Source: Pseudobutyrivibrio sp.
Lineage (GTDB): Bacteria > Bacillota > Clostridia > Lachnospirales > Lachnospiraceae
Length of the DNA: 42,074 bases
Reading direction: 5' to 3'
NCBI GenBank assembly: GCA_017934625.1
Contig: JAGBJE010000058.1
Coordinates: 1 to 42,074 of the forward strand
The notes beneath the pieces were generated by a model that did not search any database, was not told where the DNA came from, and saw nothing but the letters and a program-made list of their open reading frames with translations. Each line of letters starts with the position of its first letter. The first letter of the stretch is position 1. Positions 16,328-24,840 of the stretch are shown in pieces. Position numbers and translations under genes: made by a program.

Positions 16328-16364
16328 CAGTATCAGGCTCATCTAAATCTATTATTTACTATTA

Positions 16365-17438
16365 CTAGTTTAGCGCTTCAGTGAGCACAGATAAGTTCTG
16401 CTCCATGACGCCTAGATAAGTGGTACCGGAAGCGGCGTCGGATGAAGTGGTGGATTGCATGGAATCCATGGCAAGGATGTTAGCATCCTTTGAATTCGTA
16501 TTTGCGATAATTGTATCTGCAATCTTGTTATCTGAGTTTTCGATGGTAAGTACTGTCTTAAGGCCAAGCTCATCTACCTTTTCAGATAGGAATTTGATTG
16601 TTTCGAAGCTGGCTTCGGTTTCTGCGGAGCAGCCTACAAACGCAGCATAATAATCAAGTCCGTAATCATCTACCATGTATCTGAATGGGAAGCGGTCTCC
16701 AAAGAGAAGAGTCTTTCCTGTTACAGCATTTACGGCATCTGCATATTTTGCATCTAAAGCGTTTATGTCATTTATATAAGAATCAGCGTTAGCTTTATAA
16801 ATATCGGCGTTAGTGCCATCTATTGTCTCAAGGGAATCAGCGATTGCCTTTACGCAGGTAGCGGCATTCTTAAGAGAAAGCCATACATGCTCATCATATT
16901 CTACCTCTTCTTCATGCTCATGCTCTTCCTCAGCTTCCTCCTCATGTTCATCTTCTGCTTCGCCTTCGTGATCGTGGTCATGCTCTTCTTCCTGCATGCC
17001 CTCTACAACTTCCTCTTCCTTAACGCTATCCTTTAGTACATCCATAAGGTTGATAACCTGCTGATTTGGGTTCACAGCTGTTTTTATTGCATCCTCTGCC
17101 CACTCATCAGATTCACCACCTACATATATAAATAAATCACAGGTAGCAATCTTTTTAATATCCTCTGCTGTAGGTTGATAATTGTGAAGATCTGCACCAT
17201 TATCAAGTAGATTAGTAAGCTCTACCCCTGAGGCATCTCCTACTATCTGTTTTACCCAATCGTACTCAGGAAAGATAGTGGTCACAACAGAAATGCTATC
17301 TGCAGCTGCTTCCTGCGTAGCTTCTGTAGAATCTACGACACCACCTGCAGAGCTTTCTTCTTTAGTACCACATCCAACAATTGCTCCCATTGTAATTACA
17401 GTAGCAGCCATTAATCCTATTAAGTTTTTAATTTTCAT
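16365..17438 (-). CDS. znuA: Zinc-binding lipoprotein of metal ABC transporter (ZnuA type)
   Basis: The 357-residue lipoprotein (AIVGC, acylated C23) belongs to the cluster A-I metal-binding proteins. One ligand is seen in ADLHNYQP (H85). A strongly acidic, His-rich loop follows at about 148-180 (HDHDHEGEAEDEHEEE and EEHEHEEE), the hallmark of zinc rather than manganese binders. DEHVWLSL supplies H184. At the usual third His position (H-x-A-F-x-Y in classical ZnuA) the sequence is GDRFPFRYMVDDYGL, so Asp/Arg replace the His. A fourth acidic ligand may be in TIENSDNKIADTI. It is the second gene of the operon, after the small Cys/His membrane protein. Zn uptake under limitation is the expected role. 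Confidence 0.92.
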   Translation of the reverse strand: MKIKNLIGLMAATVITMGAIVGCGTKEESSAGGVVDSTEATQEAAADSISVVTTIFPEYDWVKQIVGDASGVELTNLLDNGADLHNYQPTAEDIKKIATCDLFIYVGGESDEWAEDAIKTAVNPNQQVINLMDVLKDSVKEEEVVEGMQEEEHDHDHEGEAEDEHEEEAEEEHEHEEEVEYDEHVWLSLKNAATCVKAIADSLETIDGTNADIYKANADSYINDINALDAKYADAVNAVTGKTLLFGDRFPFRYMVDDYGLDYYAAFVGCSAETEASFETIKFLSEKVDELGLKTVLTIENSDNKIADTIIANTNSKDANILAMDSMQSTTSSDAASGTTYLGVMEQNLSVLTEALN

Positions 17439-17541
17439 GTCTAATTAATCCTTTCGCGTCCTAAAAAATGATAACTTCCGTTTTTCTGATGAAAACAAAA
17501 ATCTATATCAAAATAAAACCATATCTAACATGGGACGTTAA

Positions 17542-17850
17542 TCAAGAATCAATTCTTACCTTTTGGGAAACTAAGCTAGTCTGAATAGACTGGCCTGACA
17601 CATAGGAGCTAGTTTCTTTCATTGCAAAAGCAACCATATAAACAGTGGCTGCAACAACAAGACCTGCGCCTATACTTTTGATATTGCTTTGGCACTGCTC
17701 CAATACAAGACATATTGGACAGTGTGCCTCATCATCACAATGGTGCGACACATGCTCTGCAATAAAGATTGTAGAAAAAAGCATAACAAAAACAGTAGCA
17801 ACTACTGCTACCATTGCAAGGATTCTATTGTAATTCCTGATCTTTGACAT
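17542..17850 (-). CDS. Small membrane protein with Cys/His metal-binding loop, first gene of zinc operon
   Basis: The 102-residue protein has two predicted membrane helices (about 9-30 and 58-78). Between them is a compact loop with HVSHHC, HCPIC and a later Cys (H33, H36, H37, C38, H43, C44, C47, C53), an arrangement well suited to bind Zn(II). If the N-terminus is cytoplasmic the loop faces outward. It is the promoter-proximal gene of the zinc operon, with AAGGAGAG before its ATG and a strong promoter 30 bp upstream. I do not recognise a named family. A metal-capture or sensing accessory of the transporter is inferred from the motif and position. Confidence 0.75.
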   Translation of the reverse strand: MSKIRNYNRILAMVAVVATVFVMLFSTIFIAEHVSHHCDDEAHCPICLVLEQCQSNIKSIGAGLVVAATVYMVAFAMKETSSYVSGQSIQTSLVSQKVRIDS

Positions 17851-17884
17851 ACTCTCTCCTTATATGAATCTTTAATACCCTGTC

Positions 17885-17913
17885 ATGATAATGGCTTTAG
17901 TTCGATTTGTCAA
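17885..17913 (-). promoter_or_regulatory. Promoter of the zinc transport operon
   Basis: On the minus strand TTGACA (17908-17913) and TATCAT (17885-17890) are separated by exactly 17 bp. The start codon of the first gene is about 30 bp downstream of the predicted transcription start. I looked for a Zur-type dyad here and did not see a convincing one. Confidence 0.78.
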
Positions 17914-18191
17914 ACCCATAGGTGGCATTTACTCAATCTTTCTCCTCAATCTGACATAACTAATCTTCAATCCTCAGACTCTATTATGCTAGATATAACC
18001 TACTTAGTATAACTAGTGTGAAGTTCTGAACTCTCGTTTTTGGTGCGCTCCACAAAGGAATTGATGTTCGTTCTGCTCTTTCTCATAAGCATCAGAAGGC
18101 AATTATTTGATAATATGTTTTACCCATTGAAATACCTCCATCAAGAAAAAACAATAGCATCACTGTATTTATCGGTTGAAAAATTTGCATG
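17914..18191. other. Gene-free AT-rich interval between zinc operon and DUF1016 gene
   Basis: No gene is supported here. Two very short minus-strand reading frames exist: an 11-codon frame at 18092-18127 preceded by TGGAGG, and a 28-codon frame at 18000-18086. They lie in different frames and could be remnants of a decayed gene, but show no recognisable family. Confidence 0.5.
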
Positions 18192-18228
18192 AAAAAAGCA
18201 CCTTAGACTATTACTAATCTAAAGTGCT
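18192..18228 (-). terminator. Rho-independent terminator after the DUF1016 gene
   Basis: On the minus strand AGCACTTTAGA pairs with TCTAAGGTGCT around a 10-base loop, followed by six U. It lies about 25 bp past the stop codon. Confidence 0.85.
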
Positions 18229-18251
18229 CTGTTAGCTATGTTTTTATTTCT

Positions 18252-18270
18252 CTCAACGCTGTTGAGAGTT
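18252..18270. repeat. Palindrome CTCTCAAC-gct-GTTGAGAG spanning the DUF1016 stop codon
   Basis: Perfect 8-bp arms around 3 bases. With flanks, a 24-bp block on the minus strand matches the copy at 18961-18979 except for two central bases. It encodes the C-terminal NSQQR and overlaps the stop codon. Confidence 0.8.
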
Positions 18271-19263
18271 TTCAGATTCTTCCTCGGCAATGTTGTACAG
18301 TTCAGCCAGCTTCTCCCTAAGAACATCTTTTGATATCAGCTTTGTTTTGTATTCTGAAATCATAGTCTGTGATAAACTACGGCTCAATGAGTATTCTACA
18401 ACGTCAGTATCTGCATTTTTGCAAAGAATCATTCCTACGCTTGGATTCTCATGAGGCTTTTTCACATCACGGTCTAATGCTTCGAGATAAAAATCCATCT
18501 TTCCCATGTACTCAGGCTTAAAATCATCTATTTTTAAATCTATTGCAACTAAACATTGCAGTTCCCTGTGATAAAAAAGCAAATCCACATAGTAATCATT
18601 ATTACCGACTTGGACGTGATATTCCTCGCCCACAAATAGGAAGTCCCTTCCAAATTCAAGCAAGAACTTTTTCATATTACGTAGAATGGCTTTCTTCAAG
18701 TCAAACTCTTTATAAGGCTCTGGCAAATCAAGGAATTCCAGCATATACATATCCCTTAACACACCAGATATCTTTTTCGGTTCAAGTGCAGAAGGCGCCT
18801 TTCCATTAGATAATAAAATGCGCTCATAGTATCCGCTATCAATTTGTCTTGCCAATTCACGTGCTTGATACTTTTCCTTGGATGCCAGTTCTAAGTAGAA
18901 CTTCTTTTCTTGGTAATCCTTGGTTTTTGACACAATGTGCATATTATTAGACCAAGTATTTTCTCTCAACAGTGTTGAGAGTTCTGGATGATCCTTGTAT
19001 GTTTCATAGAATTGCTTCATTCTCCATATATTCTGAGAAGAATATCCACGGATACCAGGCTCCTTACTCAAAATATAATCAGACAATGCTTTGACAGTAG
19101 ATTTTCCCCAGCCATCGGACTCTGCCTTATTGGAAACATATTCACCAATATTCCAATACAAATCTATAACAGTAGAATTGACTTGAAATTCAGCTTTTTT
19201 CTTTGCTGAATAAATCATATTAAGTATGTCATCAAACATTTCTGTCTTAACTATTTCACCCAA
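18253..19263 (-). CDS. DUF1016 / YhcG family PD-(D/E)XK nuclease-like protein
   Basis: The 336-residue protein has the two-part YhcG layout. The N-terminal helical domain (about 10-150) includes LYWNIGEYVSNK, GYSSQNIWRMKQFYE and TWSNNMHIV. The C-terminal PD-(D/E)XK domain contains YYVDLLFYHRELQCLVAIDLK, where D227 and D242-x-K244 form the active-site pattern; most relatives have Glu where D242 stands. FKPEYMGKMDFYL follows as usual. The start is a TTG at 19263 because GGAGG lies 7 bp upstream; the next ATG would lose eight residues and that spacing. The gene stands alone with its own promoter and terminator. Relatives occur beside restriction-modification systems and in mobile regions, so a nucleic-acid role is plausible, but none is shown here. 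Two copies of a palindrome lie inside the gene. Confidence 0.88.
   Translation of the reverse strand: MGEIVKTEMFDDILNMIYSAKKKAEFQVNSTVIDLYWNIGEYVSNKAESDGWGKSTVKALSDYILSKEPGIRGYSSQNIWRMKQFYETYKDHPELSTLLRENTWSNNMHIVSKTKDYQEKKFYLELASKEKYQARELARQIDSGYYERILLSNGKAPSALEPKKISGVLRDMYMLEFLDLPEPYKEFDLKKAILRNMKKFLLEFGRDFLFVGEEYHVQVGNNDYYVDLLFYHRELQCLVAIDLKIDDFKPEYMGKMDFYLEALDRDVKKPHENPSVGMILCKNADTDVVEYSLSRSLSQTMISEYKTKLISKDVLREKLAELYNIAEEESENSQQR
18961..18979. repeat. Palindrome CTCTCAAC-agt-GTTGAGAG inside the DUF1016 gene
   Basis: Second copy of the same palindrome, about 700 bp away, encoding LSTLLRE (about residues 95-101) in a different reading frame from the first copy. Identity therefore cannot come from a repeated peptide. 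Confidence 0.8.
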
Positions 19264-19293
19264 GCTATCGCCTCCAAAATCATCTTAAATCCG

Positions 19294-19341
19294 TGCAATC
19301 ACACCATTGCAATTATAACAAAATCGCACTAAATCTGTATA
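19294..19341 (-). promoter_or_regulatory. Promoter and possible operator of the DUF1016 gene
   Basis: Minus strand: TATACA (19336-19341), 18-bp spacer, TATAAT (19312-19317). An inverted repeat TGCAAT-N6-ATTGCA at 19294-19311 covers the predicted start site, where a repressor would act. Confidence 0.65.
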
Positions 19342-19429
19342 TAGCAGTTTTTATTCTACCCCCTATACAAAAGGCTATTTGCAATTTTTCATTTCCTCGT
19401 TTATTAGTATATATTCTTCTTAAATATCT

Positions 19430-19461
19430 AAAAAAGGACTATTCACTTCTGAATAATCCTT
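19430..19461 (-). terminator. Orphan minus-strand intrinsic terminator
   Basis: AAGGATTATTCA pairs with TGAATAGTCCTT (one G-T pair) and is followed by six U on the minus strand. No protein gene lies on the minus strand for more than 1 kb upstream of it (19462-20545), so it would end an unseen transcript. Confidence 0.7.
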
Positions 19462-19850
19462 CTTTCGAGGTAATATATCATTGATTTATTACCTTACTTA
19501 CTGCAAAAATTTGGACTTTACTCCTTTCTTCGTTATTATTCCAACGAATTGGGTATAACATGGTATATACTATGTGAAGTTAAGTCATTTTATACTTTAT
19601 TTTTGTTTGTAACAACCTAATGTCAGGATTTTTAGTATATAATTGCCAATCTTCACATTACATATACTATTTTTTCTTAAAAAACTCATCTGCGGATTAA
19701 ACTAGGTATATTTTTAATCATCTTCACACTAGCTAAACCATTTACGAGATTTTGTAGCCAATTATAATAGCATCCATCATCACTATATCTGCACTTATGA
19801 ACAAAAAATGAAAAAACAGTGAATTACTGCATGAATATTCTGAAATCTAC
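19462..19850. other. Gene-free AT-rich interval before the cytidylate-kinase-like gene
   Basis: No protein gene is supported. The stretch contains partly repeated CTTCACA/TGTGAAG segments (near 19572-19579, 19651-19658 and 19721-19727) and ends with a TATAAT box at 19851-19856 that probably serves the plus-strand kinase gene, although its -35 is poor. A minus-strand small RNA ending at the terminator at 19430-19461 is possible. Confidence 0.45.
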
Positions 19851-19918
19851 TATAATATTCTTGTATTATGATGCAACAATCATATTTCAATGAAACACTA
19901 TTGAGAGGAGGCTCTTTT

Positions 19919-20491
19919 ATGTACGAATATATTACTATTGAACGTAAATATGGCAGTGGTGGTCACAAGATTGCTGAAGCATTAGCTAAGAAATTAGGTT
20001 ATCGCCTGTACGACCGTGGGGTTGTAGTTGAGACCTGCAAGCGAATGGGATTATCATATGATCAGGTGTCGGGCATGGACGAGCAGACTCCTATCAAACC
20101 GATATTCAAAGCTCCTGGTAGTGACCATCTATCTATGGAAGAGCAAATCTACAATACAGAAGTTGAAATTATCCGGGAAGCTGCAGAAAACCCTGGCTGC
20201 ATTTTCGTAGGCCGTTGTGCCAGCGAAATCCTAAAGGACAAGAAATGCCTGAAGGTATTCATCACTGCAGATGATGACTTCCGCCTAAACCGCTCTATTA
20301 ACGTAGAGAAAAATGATAAAGACAAGGCTGAAGATGTAATGAAGAAATTTGACAAAAAGCGTGAGAAATTCTTCACCACTCACTCTAATGAAAAATGGGG
20401 TTCTCCTGAATACTTTGACATAGTAATCAATTCTACCCATCTTAGTGAGGATGATTGCGTCGCACTCCTTGAAGCCTTAGCAAAAAAATAA
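19919..20491 (+). CDS. Cytidylate kinase-like family protein
   Basis: The start at 19919 (MYEYITIERKYGSGGHKIAE) follows GAGAGGAGG; an upstream in-frame ATG at 19868 would add 17 residues and bypass this site. The 190-residue protein matches the cytidylate-kinase-like family (PF13189). It has a modified P-loop in ERKYGSGGHKIAEALAKKLG (8-27), followed by YDRGVV, then FVGRCASEIL and FITADDDFRLNRSI. The C-terminus has the FDIVINSTHLSEDDCVALLE pattern. The P-loop lacks the classical GKS/GKT, as is usual in this family. Nucleotide phosphorylation is predicted but the substrate is unknown. It is monocistronic, with a terminator shared with the thiamine operon. Confidence 0.85.
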   Translation: MYEYITIERKYGSGGHKIAEALAKKLGYRLYDRGVVVETCKRMGLSYDQVSGMDEQTPIKPIFKAPGSDHLSMEEQIYNTEVEIIREAAENPGCIFVGRCASEILKDKKCLKVFITADDDFRLNRSINVEKNDKDKAEDVMKKFDKKREKFFTTHSNEKWGSPEYFDIVINSTHLSEDDCVALLEALAKK

Positions 20492-20497
20492 AAAATT

Positions 20498-20545
20498 AAT
20501 CCCTGTAGCATACAAGCAATACAACTTGTTATCTACAGGGATTTT
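20498..20545. terminator. Bidirectional terminator between kinase-like gene and thiC
   Basis: AATCCCTGTAG (20498-20508) and CTACAGGGATT (20533-20543) pair perfectly. The stem is followed by TTTT on the plus strand and preceded by an A/T-rich run on the other side, so it can end both converging transcripts. Confidence 0.85.
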
Positions 20546-20555
20546 CTATGCCTAT

Positions 20556-21863
20556 TTATCCAAGAATATCAATATACTCCCCTGCCAGTGCCTTGTTCAT
20601 GCTACGGACGGCGCAGAACTTGCCGCACATTGAACAGGTGTCATCAAATTCTGGGGAGCGGTCTGCTCTAATAGCCTTGGCTGTTTCAGGGTCAAGGGAG
20701 CAATCCCACTGCTTATCCCAGTCGAAGCACTGTCTGGCTTCTGCCATGGCGTTATCCTGGTCCATAGCATGAGGGATGTGCTTTGCAATATCTGCTGCAT
20801 GAGCTGCGATTTTAGATGCAATGATTCCCTGCTTTACATCATCCACGTTAGGAAGAGCCAAGTGCTCTGCTGGTGTTACATAGCAAAGGAATGCCGCACC
20901 GTTTTGAGCAGCAATGGCGCCGCCGATTGCAGATGTGATATGGTCATAGCCAGGTGCAATATCTGTAACGATTGGGCCAAGTACATAGAATGGTGCACCC
21001 ATACAAATCTTCTGCTGAATCTTCATGTTGGCTGCGATTTCATCCATTGGCATGTGACCAGGGCCTTCAACCATAACCTGCACATCCTTTTCCCAGGCAC
21101 GCTTTGTAAGCTCGCCCAAACGAACCAATTCCTCTATCTGGCATACGTCAGACGCATCTGCTAGACAGCCAGGGCGACATGCGTCACCAAGAGAAATTGT
21201 CACATCATATTCACGGCAGATATCAAGAATCTCATCATAATATTCATAGAAAGGATTCTCCTCACCTGTCATGCACATCCATGCAAATACTAGTGAGCCA
21301 CCACGGGATACAATGTTCATCTTTCTTTTGTGCTTTTTAATCTGGTCAATTGTCTTACGTGTGATTCCACAGTGAAGTGTAACAAAATCCACACCATCCT
21401 CAGCATGAAGGCGAACCACATCAATAAAATCCTTGGCTGTAAGTGTAGCCAAATCTCTCTGATAATGGATTACGCTATCATAGATTGGCACTGTGCCAAG
21501 CATTGCAGGACATTCTGCTACCAGCTTCTGTCTAAATGGCTGAGTGTTGCCATGGCTTGATAAATCCATGATAGCCTCGGCACCCATATCAACAGCTGCC
21601 ATTACCTTTTCCATTTCGATGTTGTAATCCTTGCAATCACGGCTTACCCCTAGGTTAACATTTATCTTGGTGCGAAGCATGCTTCCAACTCCCTCAGGGC
21701 TAATACATTTGTGGTTTACATTTGCAGGAATTGCCACCTGGCCCTTTGCCACAAGCTCTCTGATTTCCTCAGATGTGCGATACTCCTTAAGAGCAACCTG
21801 CATCATTTCAGGTGTGATTATGCCTTTTCTTGCTGCATCCATCTGTGTTGTATATTCTCTCAT
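20556..21863 (-). CDS. thiC: Phosphomethylpyrimidine synthase ThiC
   Basis: ThiC converts aminoimidazole ribotide into the hydroxymethylpyrimidine phosphate half of thiamine using a radical SAM mechanism. The 435-residue length is the short anaerobe form without the N-terminal extension. [42 protein letters not shown] and [11 protein letters not shown] are all typical. The C-terminal cluster motif is CSMCGKFC (C410, C413, C417) and should bind a [4Fe-4S] cluster. It is the last gene of the thi operon, 29 bp after thiH, with a GAGGAG site. Confidence 0.97.
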   Translation of the reverse strand: MREYTTQMDAARKGIITPEMMQVALKEYRTSEEIRELVAKGQVAIPANVNHKCISPEGVGSMLRTKINVNLGVSRDCKDYNIEMEKVMAAVDMGAEAIMDLSSHGNTQPFRQKLVAECPAMLGTVPIYDSVIHYQRDLATLTAKDFIDVVRLHAEDGVDFVTLHCGITRKTIDQIKKHKRKMNIVSRGGSLVFAWMCMTGEENPFYEYYDEILDICREYDVTISLGDACRPGCLADASDVCQIEELVRLGELTKRAWEKDVQVMVEGPGHMPMDEIAANMKIQQKICMGAPFYVLGPIVTDIAPGYDHITSAIGGAIAAQNGAAFLCYVTPAEHLALPNVDDVKQGIIASKIAAHAADIAKHIPHAMDQDNAMAEARQCFDWDKQWDCSLDPETAKAIRADRSPEFDDTCSMCGKFCAVRSMNKALAGEYIDILG

Positions 21864-21892
21864 TAAATTATTCTCCTCTACTAATACATTAT

Positions 21893-23149
21893 CTATGACA
21901 CAAAAATATAATCGTTAAATACTGGCTGTAAGCCCTCCTCAGAAATGTCACTGTACATTTTTTTCAGGCTTCTGCCATCTGATATTTCAAACTGCTCGTC
22001 ACCACAATCCTCATCTGACTCAATGCCTGTATATTTTTCCTCATGGTCTCCGATTCCTGTGGAAACGCCTGCAGATACCTTTGTTGCAGCGATTTTTACT
22101 ATTCCATTTCTAAATTCTGCTGTCTCCCTGGATGACACTGTAATTCCGACAAATGGCAGGAAGATTCTGTATGCACATAGGATTTGACAAAGCTGCTTTT
22201 CTCCTACATCCAATGGGTTGATAGTATCGTTATTGATGATTGGTCTTAGCCTTGGGCAGGAAAGTGACATCTCGGCATAAGGATATTTTCTTTGGAGATA
22301 GTACACGTGAAGCGCCGATGCAAGAGCATCCTTTCTAAAATCAGATAGGCCAAGAAGCGCTGAAAATGCTACGCCTCTCATACCACCCATCAAAGCTCGC
22401 TCCTGAGCATCAAATCTGTATGGCCATACTCTCTTATTCCCCATCAAATGAAGTGTTTCGTACTTGTCAGTGTCGTAGGTCTCCTGAAATACTGTTACAT
22501 AATCCACTCCACATTCATGTAGATATTTGTAGTCATCCACATTCACAGGATAGATTTCTATTCCGACCATTCTGAAATATTTACGGGCAATCTTGCAGGC
22601 TTCGCCGATGTATTTAACATCTGACTTGGCAGGGCTTTCGCCTGTAAGAATAAGAATTTCCTCCATACCACTGTCTGCAATAACCTTCATTTCATGCTCA
22701 ATCTGTTCCATTGTAAGCTTAAGGCGGTTTATTTTGTTGTAGCAGTTGAAGCCGCAGTACACGCAATAATTCTCGCAATAATTTGCTATATAAAGTGGTG
22801 TGAAAAGATATACCGTATTTCCGAAGTGCCTGCTGGTTTCAAGCTTGGCCTTGGCTGCCATTTGCTCTAAATATGGCTCTGCTGCAGGCGATAGCAATGC
22901 CTTAAAATCCTCGATATCACATTTGTCCTTTGCAAGAGCACGCCTTACATCTGCCGCTGTGTACTTTGTGTAGTCGTAGGATTTCATTTCTGACATGACC
23001 TTTTGGCACACATCCGACTCTATCACATCCATCCCTGGAAGGTATTTCATGTGGTCTGTCCTTGAGCTAGGGTCAGTCTCCAATCTATGCTTTTTAGCAA
23101 GTGCTGATTCTGGCAATTCATCTGAATCGATTAAAAAATTATTTTCCAT
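21893..23149 (-). CDS. thiH: 2-iminoacetate synthase ThiH
   Basis: This radical SAM tyrosine lyase makes dehydroglycine for thiazole formation, the route used by anaerobes in place of glycine oxidase. The CxxxCxxC motif is [13 protein letters not shown] (C125, C129, C132), followed by [14 protein letters not shown]. The C-terminal region is the usual BATS-like part (CPRLRPI and a [11 protein letters not shown] segment). At 418 residues it is about 40 longer than the Escherichia coli protein, mostly at the N-terminus, as in other clostridial members. Absence of thiO in the operon agrees with this role. AGGAGG precedes the ATG. Confidence 0.94.
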   Translation of the reverse strand: MENNFLIDSDELPESALAKKHRLETDPSSRTDHMKYLPGMDVIESDVCQKVMSEMKSYDYTKYTAADVRRALAKDKCDIEDFKALLSPAAEPYLEQMAAKAKLETSRHFGNTVYLFTPLYIANYCENYCVYCGFNCYNKINRLKLTMEQIEHEMKVIADSGMEEILILTGESPAKSDVKYIGEACKIARKYFRMVGIEIYPVNVDDYKYLHECGVDYVTVFQETYDTDKYETLHLMGNKRVWPYRFDAQERALMGGMRGVAFSALLGLSDFRKDALASALHVYYLQRKYPYAEMSLSCPRLRPIINNDTINPLDVGEKQLCQILCAYRIFLPFVGITVSSRETAEFRNGIVKIAATKVSAGVSTGIGDHEEKYTGIESDEDCGDEQFEISDGRSLKKMYSDISEEGLQPVFNDYIFVS

Positions 23150-23158
23150 GACAGCCTC

Positions 23159-23926
23159 CTAATGTAAGAATCCTGTAAGTGGATCAGATGCCGATGCGCC
23201 ACGGGTTAACACTCTTCCAAGACCTGCCAGATAAGCCTTTCTACCAGCATTTATAGCATCCTTAAATGCTGATGCCATCAGTGTTAAATCCCCAGCTGTT
23301 GCAAGTGCTGTGTTTGCCATGATTGCAGCTGCTCCCATTTCCATAGCCTCGCAAGCCTGAGATGGAGCGCCAATTCCAGCATCTAAGATTATAGGAAGGT
23401 CTATTTCATCTATAAGAATCTGGATGAATTCCTTAGTGGCAAGTCCCTTGTTAGAACCGATTGGTGATGCAAGTGGCATTACAGCTGCCGCGCCTACATT
23501 TACAAGCTCTCTTGCCACATTTAAATCAGGGTACATGTATGGCAATACCACAAAGCCCTCCTTGGCAAGAATTTCTGTAGCTTTGATAGTTTCATAGTTA
23601 TCTGGAAGCAGATATTTGCTATCACGCATGATTTCGATTTTTACAAAATCGCCACAGCCCAGCTCTCTAGCAAGCCTTGCAATTCTAACGGCTTCCTTGG
23701 CATCCCTTGCACCACTTGTGTTAGGAAGAAGTGTTACATTCTTTGGGATGTAATCCAGTATGTTTTCCTCATCCTTAGTGTTGGTACGGCGTACAGCAAG
23801 TGTAATAATCTCTGCCCCTGCATCCTTTACAGCCGCATCTATTAGCTTCATGGAATATTTTCCTGAACCTAATATAAATCTTGAATCAAATTCTTTACCA
23901 CCGATTACCAGTTTGTCATTTTCCAT
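23159..23926 (-). CDS. thiG: Thiazole synthase ThiG
   Basis: ThiG assembles the thiazole phosphate ring from deoxyxylulose phosphate, dehydroglycine and ThiS thiocarboxylate. Typical features of the TIM barrel are [10 protein letters not shown] near the start, the active-site lysine K96 in [33 protein letters not shown] and [14 protein letters not shown]. The 255-residue length is normal. It lies between thiF and thiH, 9 bp before thiH, consistent with the ThiG-ThiH complex. Confidence 0.96.
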   Translation of the reverse strand: MENDKLVIGGKEFDSRFILGSGKYSMKLIDAAVKDAGAEIITLAVRRTNTKDEENILDYIPKNVTLLPNTSGARDAKEAVRIARLARELGCGDFVKIEIMRDSKYLLPDNYETIKATEILAKEGFVVLPYMYPDLNVARELVNVGAAAVMPLASPIGSNKGLATKEFIQILIDEIDLPIILDAGIGAPSQACEAMEMGAAAIMANTALATAGDLTLMASAFKDAINAGRKAYLAGLGRVLTRGASASDPLTGFLH

Positions 23927-23946
23927 TACATTATTCCTTTCACATT

Positions 23947-24582
23947 TTAAGGTGTCTGCTCACCCATAAGAAGCCTGAGTACCATATGGGCCTCATGGGC
24001 TGCGCACACCATTACTCTACTTGCTATCAGGCCAATTCCATCATTCACATCACTCACCCCATCGCCACACAGGTAAAATCTTTTTGATAGCTTTTTCGTG
24101 TTAATGTCATTGGCACTAGAAAAGCCTGCCATGCCAGAACCCGACACAATGATTTTATCCTTGAAGTGGGTTAGCACTGCATTTACTACCATTGCCTTGC
24201 ACTCTGCCTTATCAAAGGCTTCGCAGACTACGTCTGCTTCACTTACAAGCTTTACAGTATTATCTTCAGTCATCCTGACAGTGTGGCTTTCTATTGTTAT
24301 ATATGGATTAATCTCTAAGAGATTTTCCTTTAGTGCCTCAGTCTTATACATTCCCACCTGGTTTGCTTTGTACTGCTGCCTGTGAAGATTGCTTACATCC
24401 ACCACATCAAAATCAATCAGGATTAGCTTACCAATTCCAGCCCTTGCGAGGCAGATGGCGATGTTAGAACCAAGTCCTCCCAGGCCGCAAATGGCTACTG
24501 TTGCCTCATTAAACTTGCGCTGATTTTCCCTGCCATGGCGAAACTCTAGGACACTAAAGAACTCCTCCTTTGTTGGCACCAT
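23947..24582 (-). CDS. thiF: ThiS adenylyltransferase ThiF (short form)
   Basis: I place the start at 24582 (MVPTKEEFF), an ATG directly after the thiS stop (TGATATG) with GGAGGAGG about 6 bp upstream; a TTG at 24600 is the alternative. The E1-like fold shows GLGGLGS (33-39) for ATP binding and [16 protein letters not shown] (about 55-70). At 211 residues it is shorter than the 240-250 typical of E. coli ThiF and lacks the CxxC zinc site, as in other clostridial short forms. Its job is to adenylate the ThiS C-terminus before sulfur transfer; it lies next to thiS. Confidence 0.92.
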   Translation of the reverse strand: MVPTKEEFFSVLEFRHGRENQRKFNEATVAICGLGGLGSNIAICLARAGIGKLILIDFDVVDVSNLHRQQYKANQVGMYKTEALKENLLEINPYITIESHTVRMTEDNTVKLVSEADVVCEAFDKAECKAMVVNAVLTHFKDKIIVSGSGMAGFSSANDINTKKLSKRFYLCGDGVSDVNDGIGLIASRVMVCAAHEAHMVLRLLMGEQTP

Positions 24583-24583
24583 A

Positions 24584-24784
24584 TCAGCCTCCTCCAACAA
24601 AGCTAACCACCTCTAGCACATCCCCATCTTTGAGTGTTGTCTTATCATAGTCAGCCTTTGATACTATTTCTTCATTTAGCTCCACTGCAATTGTTCTTAT
24701 GTCTATGTTCATTTCATCTATGACATCCACTACGCTTTTGCCATTTGCAGCCTGCTCGCATCCATTTATATATACCAAAACCAT
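24584..24784 (-). CDS. thiS: Sulfur carrier protein ThiS
   Basis: The 66-residue ubiquitin-like protein starts MVLVYINGCEQ and ends VVSFVGGG. The final Gly-Gly is the residue pair that is adenylated and converted to a thiocarboxylate; this copy carries three terminal glycines. The internal EEIVSKADYDKTTLKDGDVLEVV pattern is standard. It is immediately followed by thiF, its activating enzyme. Confidence 0.95.
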   Translation of the reverse strand: MVLVYINGCEQAANGKSVVDVIDEMNIDIRTIAVELNEEIVSKADYDKTTLKDGDVLEVVSFVGGG

Positions 24785-24840
24785 TCTCCTTTCCTGTCAT
24801 GATTTCCTACTTACAGAACAGCGAATTTGTCCGTAAGAAG

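Noticed and set aside
17851-17940. Zur box at the zinc operon promoter
   Set aside because: No dyad near the known Firmicute Zur consensus was visible, although regulation by a metal repressor remains likely.
18000-18127. Two tiny minus-strand reading frames (11 and 28 codons)
   Set aside because: Only one has a ribosome site, they are out of frame with each other, and neither has a recognisable sequence.
19571-19727. Scattered CTTCACA / TGTGAAG matches as a regulator-binding array
   Set aside because: Only 7-8 bases are shared and spacing is irregular; likely chance in AT-rich DNA.
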